Positions 48,276-59,739 of a stretch of DNA of 64,000 bases are shown one piece after another. A program made the translations under genes and the position numbers. The notes beneath the pieces were generated by a model, which was not told the origin of the DNA, ran no database searches, and was given only the letters and a program-made list of their open reading frames with translations. Position 1 is the first letter of the stretch. Each line of letters begins with the position of its first letter. Source of the DNA: Raphanus sativus (taxonomy: Eukaryota > Streptophyta > Magnoliopsida > Brassicales > Brassicaceae); NCBI RefSeq assembly GCF_000801105.2, contig NC_079513.1, positions 20,800,273 to 20,864,272 of the forward strand, in the 5' to 3' direction.

Positions 48276-49520
48276 CTAGATTTTGATCCACGCTTTCAAA
48301 GCGCGGATTTATTTCCTTTATTTTTTTTTAAATTGACAAATATTTAGGAAATGTCATATTTTCATATATTTGTTTTTTTTATAAAAAACTTAAGCTTTTT
48401 ATCTTTCTTTATCGTGTTTCATTTTAAAAGAGTATAGGCATGAGCACAATATCCGGACCCGAAGAACCAACCCGAAACCGACCCAAAAATCAGGGTCCCG
48501 AACCCGAACAGACCCAGGGTAAATATTCGAATGAGTTCTAAATTACTATATCCGAAGAACCGGTCCCGAGCCCGATCCGAACCGAGAACCGAATGAGTAC
48601 CAGAAAATATTCGAAATGTGAATATATATCTAAAAATATATGTTATAATTATATTTATAATTATTTTAACATTTTAATTTAATATTATAAGTTAACTATA
48701 GTAGTTATTTTCGGTACTTTGAGTATTTTTGGATAAAATATGATAGTTTGAATAATAGTTTACCCAAAAAACTGTATAGAATGGATATTTTTGGTTATTT
48801 TTGTTACTTTTGAGTAATTTGGATACAAAAATTTAAACCGAATCAGATACTTTGGTTACTTTGAGTACAAATAACCGAACCCGTTTTAGATACTTTGGTT
48901 ATTTGATTATTTTTCAGGTTCTTATGCATGAGAACCGAATCCACCCGGACCCGAAATTTTATAATACCCGAATGGGGTTTAATTTCAAAACCCGAAAAAC
49001 CCGATACCCGAAAGAACCAATCCGTACCCGAATGTGTATCCGAACGTCCAGGTCTAATGAGTATTTATGTTTAGAAAATTAAACTTTAATGAATTAAGTT
49101 AGTATAACTCTGATAAATTAGTCTTATTATGTGCTTAATCTTTTAATAAAAAATTATATACTTTTAATAAAGATTTATACTTTTCAATAAAAAAATCAAA
49201 TTTTTATGAATGCTTAAATTATATTAAAAATAAAAATATAATAATTAATTGATTAATTTTTGTTCATTACACAAAATATTAAGAATGATTGAAAATAAAT
49301 TATTTGAACTTGGAGAAAAAAATAAGAATTGAATCTGATTTCTTAATTGGCCCAAATGGCCCAAGAGAGATGATGTGGCAGTGGGCTGGATCCAAAAAAA
49401 AGACCCAACATAGATGTGTTATTAATATTAGTTGATTGCCCTAATGAAATATGTAATGTTAGTAAATAAAAGGGTATTTTTAGTAAAAAGATCAATATGA
49501 TCCTGCTTTAATAGTATAGA
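48276..49520 (-). mobile_element. Helitron-like element with nested TIR repeat
   Basis: On the minus strand it starts A|TCTATACTATTAAAGCAGG at 49520 and ends with a hairpin (CCGCGCTTTGAAAGCGTGG) and CTAG at 48276-48279, followed by T. It is 1245 bp. Inside, 48435-49056 has inverted ends (taggcatgagca and the complement tagacctggacg) enclosing many acccgaa/ccgaacc words, likely a separate TIR element inserted into the Helitron. A further Helitron-type 5' end (TCTATTATATTAAATGAGAA on the minus strand) lies near 49722. Confidence 0.75.
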
Positions 49521-50269
49521 TAATTTGATTAGAAAAATGAATAATAAGGGAACAAACACTTCCTAAATTTAATGATGAGAATAAATAAGGGAACTGAAAA
49601 TATTGTTAGGATATTATTATGCAAAAACAAAAAGTAATGTAAATAAAATTTTAGAAGAAGGTCCATTTTAAAATATCACACATGAAAGAAGTCATGACTT
49701 CTCATTTAATATAATAGATTTGTACCTACTTTTTAACCAAAATATAAGTAAAATCGGTTATTCGATTTTAAAATATCTGATTAGTGTGTATTTTGTAACC
49801 AAAGCATAAGTAACATTGATTCAAAAATAATAAAGAAACATCAATCGTGATCATTCAAAATCAAATGAAAAGTAAATATATTTATTCATAGAAAGAAAAC
49901 CAAATAAATGAAAGCATAAAAAAATTCTGATGAAATGAGAAATATTGTTAAATGAAAACAAGACCAAAATCTAAAAACTTCAAATTCAACCGCCACCTTT
50001 AAACCATCAACATTCATGTAATAGCTTGGCTTCATGTAATAGATTAGTTCAAATTCATTTTTACCGAATCGGGTTTGGTTTGGATTTTCGGTTCGATTTA
50101 TTGTCCAGCCCTGATAATTAACGCGTATAATTATTTGTTTCATCTATTGAAAACGATAAATAATTTTACAACTGAATAAAATCACTTTAATTTACATTAA
50201 TGTTTTAGTAAATAACATAAATAAAGAGAGAGAAAAAACTTACTTCTTTTACCAAAAAAAAAAACTTAC
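49521..50269. other. AT-rich spacer
   Basis: No gene. It contains the Helitron-type end near 49722 and a TIR-like 'gtccagccctgat' near 50103. Confidence 0.4.
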
Positions 50270-50322
50270 TTGTCCAGTTAAGTGCTATGGGATAGGAAAT
50301 GCTAACACCGCACTTTCCAGGA
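50270..50322 (-). pseudogene. Detached fragment of an LTP gene (3' end of exon 1)
   Basis: The plus strand 'gggataggaaatgctaacac' followed by 'cgcactttccaggaag' matches 45271-45310 in the intact LTP gene except for a few bases. On the minus strand it encodes the equivalent of the LPGKCxVSIPYPI region and includes the exon 1 donor side. It ends abruptly on both sides in AT-rich DNA, so it is a short relic 4.7 kb from the working gene. Confidence 0.75.
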
Positions 50323-50843
50323 AGTATATCTATTTTTTCTCATAGTTTATTTTTAGATACCACATGATCAATGTTCTATTGGAATTGCTCTAACACAGAA
50401 CTTGTGTAGTTGAGGAAAGTTTATGGATATTTTAAAATGATTAAGTGTAGGTTTCATGGGTATTTTAAAAAGATTTAGGCATTCAATAGCGCGACCAAAA
50501 GGAACAAAAAGAAAGATGAATTTTTCTTTCCTCTTTAAAATTACAGAATATATAAAAAATATTTTAAAAGATTTTTTATTATAGCCAACTATTTTTAAAG
50601 ATTTTTTTTGTTATAGCCAACTATTTTTAGTACCTTTAAACTAATAGTAATTCTATAAACTAAATTGTTTTTGACATTTACAATTTCTCATTAAAGTAAT
50701 TTTTAAAATAGAGGAAGTAGTTATTACATTTTCAAATATCAACTAAAATGCTTTATTTGTTATGTTTTGATTGTATTGTAAATTGTTAGTTTTAACTTCT
50801 AACAACAACAGAAAAAGGAGTTTTTGAAAAATGATTTACATCA

Positions 50844-51121
50844 AACGGGGAAATGCTATACTCCCTCTGTTTTTTAAAGATCCATGTTCTAGAAAAAAAA
50901 TTGTTTAAAAAGATATATTTTTTACTTTTTAATGTATTATTTAATGAAAATCGGTTAACTTCAAGAAAATTAATTGTGTTTATTGGATTTTTATTGGTTA
51001 AAGATTATGGAAAATTGTTATTCACAAAAATCAATGCATTTTTAATGTGATTTCTTAATATATATGAAAAGTCTAGAATATGTATCTTTGAAAAACAGAG
51101 GGAGTATAGCATTTCCCCGTT
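50844..51121. mobile_element. Stowaway-like MITE centred in a 32-bp palindrome
   Basis: The MITE core (50861-51104) starts CTCCCTCTGTTTTTTAAAGA and ends with the inverse, with TA on both sides. The flanks are themselves an exact inverted pair: aacggggaaatgctata before and tatagcatttccccgtt after. Either the element's TIR is longer than usual, or it hit the centre of a palindrome. Confidence 0.75.
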
Positions 51122-52340
51122 GTGAGTTTTAAGTTTAAGAATTCTAAAGGAGTTTTAAAATTTTGAGAATCCACTATTATTGGTTTATAGATTTTAAAAG
51201 TCTTATCAAAATCCATTGTTATTAGTTTGATGATTTCTAAATTTCACTCAAATCCTTTGTTATTCATAAAGTTTAGTTATTATGGATTTTACTATTCCAT
51301 TAAATTCTATTGTTATTGGAAGGTGGATTCCTTATATTTTTACTCATGAGACTAGATTTTGAAAATATCACCTATATTCATAAAATTTCTGACATCTGTG
51401 AAGTGAGAAAAACATACACATATTGAATATTTATCAACGTAAACACACTAAACCAAACTCAATAATGGTGAAGCAACCAAACTCACATGATCTGTAATTC
51501 ATTATATTTTTTTATAGTTTCATATTTGACAAAACAACTGTTTGATTTAATAATGGTGAAGAAATATAACTCATACGATAACTAGAATAGTGTTTTGAGA
51601 AAATCACAAAAGTCAAAGAAAACAAGACTGATTATTATCACAAGAAAACCAATAAGAAGAGGAACTCACCAAACATAAGGAAAATGAGAAATGTGTATCA
51701 TTGTATCAGTTGATGTTTATATATATATATGGTTTTTCGAGATTTTATTTTTGGAAAAGTTCTAAAGAGATTGTATACATTGCTTTATAACGAGAAATAT
51801 TTTGAAAAAATATATTATGCAAATCCATGATAATTAATAAAATATGTTGAAATCAATACAAAGTATTTGATATAAATTTGTCAACTCTACTTAACTTCTA
51901 AAAATCTGTCAACTTTTAAAATCACTAAACTCCTTACAAATTCTGATTCCAATAACCCCTCCTTAATAAGTAAGAATCCTCTTACAATTCCAAAAAAACA
52001 CTAATTAATGGTTAGAAAAATGGAAGCTTAGTCAACTGATAGCAATTTACACAACACGGTAGGTAATCAGTAGAAAGAATCATTGCGTTTTGAGCAAGTA
52101 TCCAATTCACAAAAGTTGACAACCACTTACATAATAGTGCACGGATCAATTTAAATTTCGAAAACCGATAAATCAGCATCCGAGCAACTACAATTTAAAA
52201 AAGAACCGGTTAACTCGGTAAACCAGTAAAATTAATAAATAAATAAATAGAGAATAAAACCTTCCACATTCTCCACCTCCTCTTCGTCAGAGAAGAAGTT
52301 TCGAAAACACCCCCACACACACACTCTCACACTTTACACT
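51122..52340. other. Spacer with Harbinger/hAT-like end near 51955
   Basis: Repeated 'attgttattag/attattggtt' words (51170-51330) and a right end 'attccaataacccctcc|ttaa' (about 51948-51966) resemble the TIR family at 24553-25812. No left terminus is visible, possibly lost beside the MITE. The part from about 52260 on is the SKS promoter and leader. Confidence 0.35.
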
Positions 52341-52365
52341 CTTCTTCTTCTTCTTCTTCTTCTTC
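52341..52365 (+). repeat. (CTT)8 microsatellite in the SKS 5' leader
   Basis: Eight CTT units about 50-75 bp before the ATG at 52417, preceded by a pyrimidine-rich 'ccccacacacacactctcac' tract. Pyrimidine-rich leaders with CTT runs are common in highly expressed Brassicaceae genes. Confidence 0.85.
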
Positions 52366-52416
52366 GATTCAGACTCATTAATGTCGTTTTCGTAAAAGGA
52401 AAGGAGAATCGATACA

Positions 52417-54791
52417 ATGGCGTCGCGGTTATCTATCTTCGTCTTCTTCTTCGCCGCTCTTCTCTCCGGATTCTCTCTCGCCGAGGATCCTTCCGTCTTC
52501 CACGTCTACGAACTCTCTTACATCACAGCTTCTCCTCTCGGCGTTCCTCAACAGGTTTTTCGTTTCTCTGTAATCCGATCCTTCTTTTCAGGCGTCCATG
52601 TAACTGATTCTCAAGCTCGTGTATCGATTCCGTTTGATCTGATTCTGTTCGATGCAGGTTATAGCAGTCAACGGAATATTCCCAGGCCCCGTTGTAACCG
52701 CCACAACAAACTACAACGTCGAAGTCAACGTGTTCAACCGTTTAGACGAGCCTCTTCTACTCACGTGGTGTGTGATGATCATCATCATCTTTTTTTACCT
52801 CACTGTGATTTAATAATTTTACCGACACTAACTTTCTGAAAATAAATAAAAGGAACGGGATCGAGATGCGGCGTAACTCGTGGCAAGACGGCGTTCTCGG
52901 CACCAACTGCCCCATCCCTCCCCAGTGGAACTTCACTTACAGCTTCCAAGTCAAAGATCAGATCGGGAGCTTCTTCTACTTCCCTTCCCTCAACTTCCAG
53001 AGAGCCTCCGGTGGTTTCGGTCCGATCGTAATCGATAACCAGGATCGTATCCCTCTCCCCTTCGCTAACCCTGACGGCGAGATCACCTTCATGATTGGTG
53101 ATTGGTATACTCACAACCATACCGTAAGTAGTGTGTAACTTGTTGAGGTCGTCTTTTGGTGTTTGTTTATTATATAAGTGAAAAGTTTGTTGCGTTTTTT
53201 TTTTAATTAGGTGTTAAGGAGGAGACTTGACTCTGGTGAAGAGCTAGGGATGCCTGATGGAGTCCTTATCAACGGGAAGGGTCCTTACAAGTACGACGCC
53301 ACCGTACCTGATGGGATTCAATACGAAACTGTCAATGTTCATCCAGGGAGAACATACAGGATCCGTGTTCACAATGTTGGTACCTCGACGAGCTTGAACT
53401 TGAGGATTCAGAACCACAAGCTGCTCTTAGTCGAAACCGAGGGTCGTTACACCTCGCAGACGAACTTCTCGGATTTCGATATCCACGTGGGACAGTCTTA
53501 CTCTTTCTTGGTCACCATGGACCAGAACGCCTCGAGTGACTACTACGTCGTTGCGAGTGCTAGGTTCGTGAACGAGACGGTGTGGCGGAGAGTCACGGGT
53601 GTTGGCATTCTCCGTTATTCTAACTCCAAAGGTCCTGCTTCTGGTCCTCTCCCGGTTCCTTCGACCGATGTTTCTCACCCTTGGTCTGTGATGCAACAAC
53701 AGAGAGCCATAAAGTAATAATGTCTACAAAACTCTTTAACCAAGTGTATAATATACTTAAACGTATTAATTGTAATCTTCTTCATGTGTGAGCAGGCAAA
53801 ACACATCTTCGAGTGGAGCTCGTCCAAATCCTCAGGGATCCTATCACTACGGACAGATAAATATCACAGGCACGTACATTTTCAGAAGCACTCCTCCGAC
53901 AATGATAAATGGGTCGCTTCGTGCTACGCTTAACGGGATTTCGTTTCTGAATCCAAGCACACCTATGAGGCTTGCGGATAAGCATGGGGTCAAAGGAGTT
54001 TATAAGATGGATTTCCCATCCAGACCTGTTGACAAGAGACCTCCCCGTTTGGATAGTTCCATCATCAACGCAACGTACAGGAGCTTTGTTCAAGTTATAT
54101 TCCAGAACAGTGACACCAAAGTACAGAGCTTCCATATTGATGGATACTCTTTCTACGTCGTTGCGTAAGATTATCTTCTTTATTTGCATTTTGATCTGTT
54201 TCTCTGGTCTGACATGGAAATTTCAAAAAAATGTGATGTAGAATGGACTTTGGTAACTGGACTGAAGACAGGAAAGGTTCTTATAACAACTGGGATGCAA
54301 TATCAAGAAGCACAATAGAGGTTGATTCACATGTCATCTCTTATACACAGTATTTGGTTGTTTACTTTGTTTTTGTTTTTTGATGTTTGCTTTCAGGTAT
54401 ACCCAGGGGCATGGACTGCTGTACTAATGTCACTAGATAACGCCGGCGTTTGGAATATCCGAGTTGAGAATCTTGACAGATGGTATCTTGGTAGGGAAAC
54501 ATACATCCGAATCGTAAACCCCGAGGAGAACGGTAAAACAGAAATGGGTCCGCCCAAAAATGTTCTTTACTGTGGTGCTCTCAAGAGCTTGCAGAAGTGA
54601 GCCTTAGAAACTTCACTCATCTCTCCTTCCCTCTCATATCACCTTTTTGATGATGTGTGAAAATTTTGAGACTTTTTTTGTTTTTGATTTCGTGCAGGCA
54701 ACAAGTCCATAGCTCTGCATCATCAATGGTTAATGGAAATTTGATTCGAATTTTCAGCTTCGTGATGGTTCTGCTCGCCTCACTCTGCTGA
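52417..54791 (+). CDS. SKS2: SKU5-similar protein (SKS2-like), GPI-anchored multicopper-oxidase-fold protein
   Basis: Eight exons: 52417-52554, 52658-52767, 52853-53123, 53211-53713, 53796-54164, 54242-54320, 54397-54596, 54698-54791, giving 587 aa. A signal peptide (residues 1-22, MASRLSIFVFFFAALLSGFS) is followed by three cupredoxin domains. Visible family segments include the N-terminal VNGIFPGPVV, NGIEMRRNSWQDGV, GDWYTHNH, GVLINGKGPY, SFYVVAMDFGNW and VENLDRWYLG. The usual copper-ligand histidines are replaced, as in SKU5 relatives, so oxidase activity is not expected. The last exon adds a Ser-rich stretch and a hydrophobic tail (FSFVMVLLASLC) expected to direct GPI anchoring. SKU5/SKS proteins act at the plasma membrane and wall in directional cell expansion. 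It matches At5g51480 by order. Confidence 0.93.
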
Positions 54792-55118
54792 GTCACTTTC
54801 TGATCTCCCATTGGTTAGGTCGTATAACTGTAGGACTCTCTTATTTTCTTCTTCTTTGATTTCATTAATTAGTTGTTTCTGTAGTCAGATCTTTTTCTTC
54901 ATAACAACTTTAGTTCGTGGGGGTTGTTGGTTTGTGTCTCAAGCATTGTAAACAACTAAATGTTTTTTTATGGGTCTTCCACATATTCCTCATTTTCCTT
55001 TATTTTATTCACGTTTGTTCATCCATAGTTATAACTTTATTTTATATTTAAAGAGTCGTAGAATTTTATATCGTTGTAGTTTAAGCACGATAAGGAGAAA
55101 ACAAACCCATAGATAGCC
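54792..55118. other. Short spacer between convergent SKS and PME genes
   Basis: Contains only the 3' flanks of the two genes; nothing else is seen. Confidence 0.5.
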
Positions 55119-58100
55119 TTAGAGTCCAGAATTGAAGGGTACACCGGTTCCTGGGAGCCATGAGGTACCGGCGATGAAGCTTCCAACGGTGAAAGCATAT
55201 GCATCGGAAGCTCTATTCAACACATGAAACCCTTTCCAACGAACACGCCCGCTAGTGGACGAAGCTGGTCCGATATTATTATACTCAGCGTAGAACAGCG
55301 TGTCTAAACCGAAATCCGAACCTCTTAGCCACGGCGACCAACCTAACGGACTCACAACGCTATCCAAATACGTCTCAAGAACCACGGTGCGCGAGTACTT
55401 CATCCACGGCCTACCCATGTACGTCTTAACGGTACCGATCACCGGTATTAGATCAGGAGCCGGTAGGATAGTTGAGTTATGAATAGAGATTCCAGTGTTC
55501 TGAAACGGATCTGCACGAGCTTGCGCGGTTATTACGTTGGCTTGACCCTTGAGCGGGCGTCGAGGGAGGATGAGACAGCTTTGGAAAACGGCGGCCGCGT
55601 TTCCAAATATGAAATCTACGGTTCCGTAAATGTAGCAGTCACGATAAAACTGGCGTTGGGAGTGGACCAACAATGTGTCTTGGTATCCTTCAATTGAGCA
55701 TTGGTAGAAGATAGATAGGTCTGAGGATGACCGGAGTGCCACTGCCTGGCCCTTTGCTGGACCTGCCGTGTTCTGGAATGTTAGGCCTTTGGCTATGAAG
55801 CGAAGTCCCTCGATACCTGGATCACACGCAGTGGAGCCAGTTGTTAAGTAGCGAGTAAAAAAATGAAACAAAATTTTCAAATGGTAACGCTTACTTATTT
55901 TGCGGGAAATAAAGCACCCGTTACATTTTTATTTCTTTTCTTTTTTTGCTAGTGCTAATAATTGAAACCGATCGCAATGTATGATTTAACTTGAAAATCC
56001 AATACGTACGAAAATATTCGGATTTATTTTAGACATAATAGAAACTTTGTTATGTAAAAAACTAGAAATTTTGTTAGATCCATTCGATTGATAAATAAGA
56101 AAAAAAATAAAATAAAATAAAATAAAGGAGAATTAATAAATTTATTTACTAGCAGTGGCGGAATTGAAAGTGGTGTAACCATCTTTGACACTACGATCAC
56201 CGGTGATAATCGTGGATCCTATCCCATCTCCGATCAACATTACGTCATCGTTATTGCGACGTACGTTTATGTTTTCTTGATATACTCCTCTCTTCACATA
56301 TATAACGAACTTCCCTGACGCCACCTTTCTCCTTCTCGCCACGTCGATAGCCGCTTGCACCGTCGTGACGTGTCCCGATCCGTCTTTGGCCACCACGAGG
56401 TTAGCTCGGACAGCACGCTCAGACTGCAACTGTAGAAGTCTTCTCTCTCTCCCGGAAAACCACGTCGGAAAACCCTTCCGATCAGCCGTGCTTGTGGGGG
56501 TGGTGGTACCATTATTGTTTGGGAGGGCTCCGTTGACGGCTAAGCAGTTGCTTATGAGATTGGATATTTTGGTGTCTGAAACGATAGGTGTGATGAAATC
56601 GGAGACGTTGAAATCTGTTGTGCCGTGTCGGCAGGTCTCGGTGTTTGTAAGTGCGGTGCTCAGCCACGTCTGAGCATCGAAGTCGGTGCAGTACTGTCTT
56701 CCGGACACGCCCTGTAGCGTCCGGTTCAGCTGCATGATAGTGTCTTCGTAGAGGTGGATGCAGTCGGCGAAAACGGCTTGTTTCTTCTGGCAATCAGTAG
56801 TACAGTTAAGGAGGGAATCAGCCAGCGCGTCTCGAGCAGATATCGCCCGATGCATGGCTGCTTCAACCACTACAAGAAATCAATGTCAACGCCGACGACA
56901 TTTACCGACTACATCTCTCCTCGGTAAATTTATGATGGGTTTCTGATCAATTTCCGAGAACATATGATTATTCTCGGAATATTATCGGGACTTTGCGATA
57001 AATCAATATTCTCGGTGTTTTGTCATAAACTAAAGTCGGTAAGTTGTCGGAAAGAAAAGAAAATAGCGAGGAGCTTGTTTTCTCGGAAAGTTCCTAGAAT
57101 ATGTTGTCGGTATCTTCTCAGGCCATTCAAGATCCCGACGATTAATTTTCTTCTCGGTACGTCGTCACAAAAACTGACAAAAATTCGTCGGAGTTCTCTT
57201 GGTTTGGCAACTGAACTGTTTCCTACCATTTATCGATTTAGTTGAGATCCCACATCTCTATTTTTCCCAATTCGATTTCTCTTGATATCTTCAAAGACGG
57301 TATAAAATTAAAAACACGTGGCTTACCCAGATGTGTTGTTGGAAAAAAGGAAGGGTCTGGATGCAGAGCTTGAAACTTTTGTGGAGATCGTAAAGTAAGA
57401 AAAAGATATAGTATTTAATTTTTCTATTTTTTCCCTATTTCTTTTACTTAGAATAGATCTGTCACTGTGACAAAAAAAAAAGAATAGATCTGTCAAAGAA
57501 TAGATCTTCCCTTACGCAACGGTGTAAAGCGACTCTTCACGAGCTTCGGTTTCGTGTCTTCGGCTGGCCCCCTAGCAGTTGCTCTGTCTAGTGATCTCTG
57601 CCGCCGGTTTAGTTTCCGTTCTGGACAGGGAGTTGGAGGAAATGGTGATGCTGCTTGTACTGATTCTTCCAGTTTGGCCCCGGTTAGTGTTCTCTGTCTA
57701 GTATAATTGTTTTCTCCTTTCTCCTTCTCTCCTCTTTCCTTCTTCCCCTTCTCTGTTTATTTTAGTGCTTTCAGATTTGTTTTTTCTTTGAAGAAACTCT
57801 ACCTAAGACCTCTTTACACCACCGCCTAAACTCCTTACACTGCCATCGTCACCGCCAACTCCCTCCACCGCTATTTCTGCTACCCCACCGTTACCGGCAC
57901 CTTCGCATCCTACACCAACACCGTCGCATCTACACCAATTATTAATAGGTTTATTTTTATTTCATTTAGTTTTTGTAGACTTCTAAATTTAATTTGTTTA
58001 TTTTTTATTTCGTTTAATTGTTTTAGACTTTTAAATTTAATTTGTTTATTTGTAATAAATATTTGATATTTAATATTATTGTGAGGTTTTTTATATTTCA

Positions 58101-58567
58101 TTATTTGTTTTTTTTTATTAAAAAATATTGATTTCTCGGAAGCTCATCGCCAATATTTCTCGGAAATTCAACGGTATCTTCCGATCACTTCCCGATATAT
58201 AATCCCGAGAATATTTGTTAACGGAACGTACAGATAAACTTCCGAGAACCCGAGATTTCCGAGACCCAAACTCCGACTAAAGTTTCATTGTCGGGAAATT
58301 ATAGGAAACGAATGTTACCGACCAACTTGCGATTAATACGTCCGTCGGAGTATGAACTGTATTCTTGTAGTGAACAAGCATTACTCGAAAATCCGATGGT
58401 TGTGTGGGAAGTCGAAAACCGTTACGGTCTATAAAGTAGCATTTGCATGGATCAGGGTAAGGAGTTTTGTCGCACCACTGGTCAATGCCGGATACAGTGG
58501 TGAGAAGATGGAAAGAGAATAGAAATGGCAATAGTAAACGTAGAAGATAATATATTTTGTGCATCAT
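55119..58567 (-). pseudogene. Pectin methylesterase (PMEI-PME), exon 1 split by a CACTA element
   Basis: The coding parts are 58373-58567, 56150-56864 and 55119-55816, with the authentic intron at 55817-56149. Apart from the insertion at 56868-58372 every frame is open, and the three parts sum to 535 aa. The first part holds a signal peptide and the start of the inhibitor domain (WCDKTPYPDPCKC). The second continues the PMEI domain, has the RRLLQ subtilase-processing site near residue 235 and begins the esterase. The third has GLTFQNTAGP, the catalytic GYQDTL glutamine, YGTVDFIFG aspartate and GRPW arginine. PMEs demethylate cell-wall homogalacturonan. As it stands the gene should be null unless the element excises or is spliced out. 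It corresponds to At5g51490/At5g51500. Confidence 0.9.
56868..58372. mobile_element. Non-autonomous CACTA (En/Spm) transposon
   Basis: It begins CACTACAAGAA at 56868 and ends TTCTTGTAGTG at 58372, with a 3-bp direct AAC on each side (56865-56867 and 58373-58375). Subterminal regions are packed with short words such as ttctcgga/tccgagaa in both orientations, the expected transposase-binding repeats. The element is 1505 bp with no transposase. The central part (57530-57900) is GC-richer, with proline-codon-rich stretches, and may be captured sequence. TIRs and duplication are perfect, so the insertion is recent. Confidence 0.92.
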
Positions 58568-59739
58568 CTTATGATCCTAGCTAGCTTCCTTTGTTACCTG
58601 ATTTTGGGTTGAGGAATTGATTGTAATTCAGAGTAAACTGCTTAAAGACTAGAGGATGGGAACATGAATCCAATCTATATTTGATGTATTGTGGTGGTGT
58701 TAACATAATAAAGCAAGCAAAATTTATATTGCAAGGTCATGACTCATGAGTGAGAGATCTACATTTGCGTCAATATTGTTTAGCTCGACGGCTGTTTTCT
58801 TGTTACGTGAACGTTTGTATCACTATTAATTTTTGGGATTGTCTTTTAATATACCGGTAGATTTTTCTATAAATACTGGTAGAAATACGAATACCCATTT
58901 AAGTTATTTCTTTTTGACGTTGGATAGTTATGTTTATTATAAACTATAAAAAATATTACAAATGATTTTACAACTGATAATTCTATTTCCCGTAATGAAG
59001 ATTCATATTTTGACTACATCACATGAGCTATTCTATCAAATCCACATTTAACAATATTTCTTGTCTTGTGCTGTAAATCTCTTGTAAATATTTTTTCTAC
59101 TGATTCATATAATTTCGTTTTCTCTAAAATTCGAAACTCAGACTTCCTGATATAAATCTATTAACGAACAAACAGTTAAACCATTGGACAAATGATTTCT
59201 CGAAAAATCTTATTAGAGAAACTATTCTTTTTTCTTTCCTATTTTTCTTTTATTTTTTTATTTATTTTTAAATATCTAGATATGCAAAAAATATCCCCTA
59301 TTAGAGGTGTTCTTACAAAATGAGGTTTTATCAACATATTAAAAATTTATAAAAATGAATACAACATTTTGCTTTAGTAATTATGAAATTTTGATATTAC
59401 TTTCGTTAAAAAATAGGCTTTCCAAATATACGATAGCAAATATTTCTAAAAATAAATATTTTGAAATATTGCACGATGAAATTCAACAATACATTGTCAA
59501 AGAAAGATCGGTAAATTATCAAAGAACCAATTGCTCCAACATGGGCTAAATATCTTCGGACCATCCTCAAACTTTGGTCATTTTCATTGCGTTATGTTAA
59601 ACTCTAAACGCCCTGCCGTTTTCATGCATATAAAACAGCACGATTTCACGGTAGCACAGAGCTTTTTTGTCCCCTACCAAAACCTTGAAGTCCCCTCCTC
59701 CCTCCCTCCGTCACAAGCCGCCACACAAAGAAGCAGAGA
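58568..59739. other. Spacer between the PME and the peptidase gene
   Basis: PME promoter side and peptidase leader. It contains a diverged SINE (58925-59200, separate entry); otherwise AT-rich with no gene. Confidence 0.4.
58925..59200 (-). mobile_element. Diverged SINE related to the one at 33939-34218
   Basis: On the minus strand it has A-box-like GTCCAATGGTTTAA, B-box-like GAGTTTCGAATTTT and a tail ('ttatcagttgtaaaatcatttgtaatatttt') that aligns with the 3' part of the 34-kb SINE. No clean target duplication was seen, so this is an older copy. Confidence 0.55.

Noticed and set aside
51122..51960. Second complete PIF/Harbinger-like element
   Set aside because: A right end (ccaataacccctcc with TTAA) and subterminal words are present, but no matching left terminus could be found.
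56868..58372. A genuine large intron of the pectin methylesterase gene
   Set aside because: The ends are CACTA/TAGTG with an AAC duplication, not GT-AG, and PME genes of this class do not have an intron at this point.
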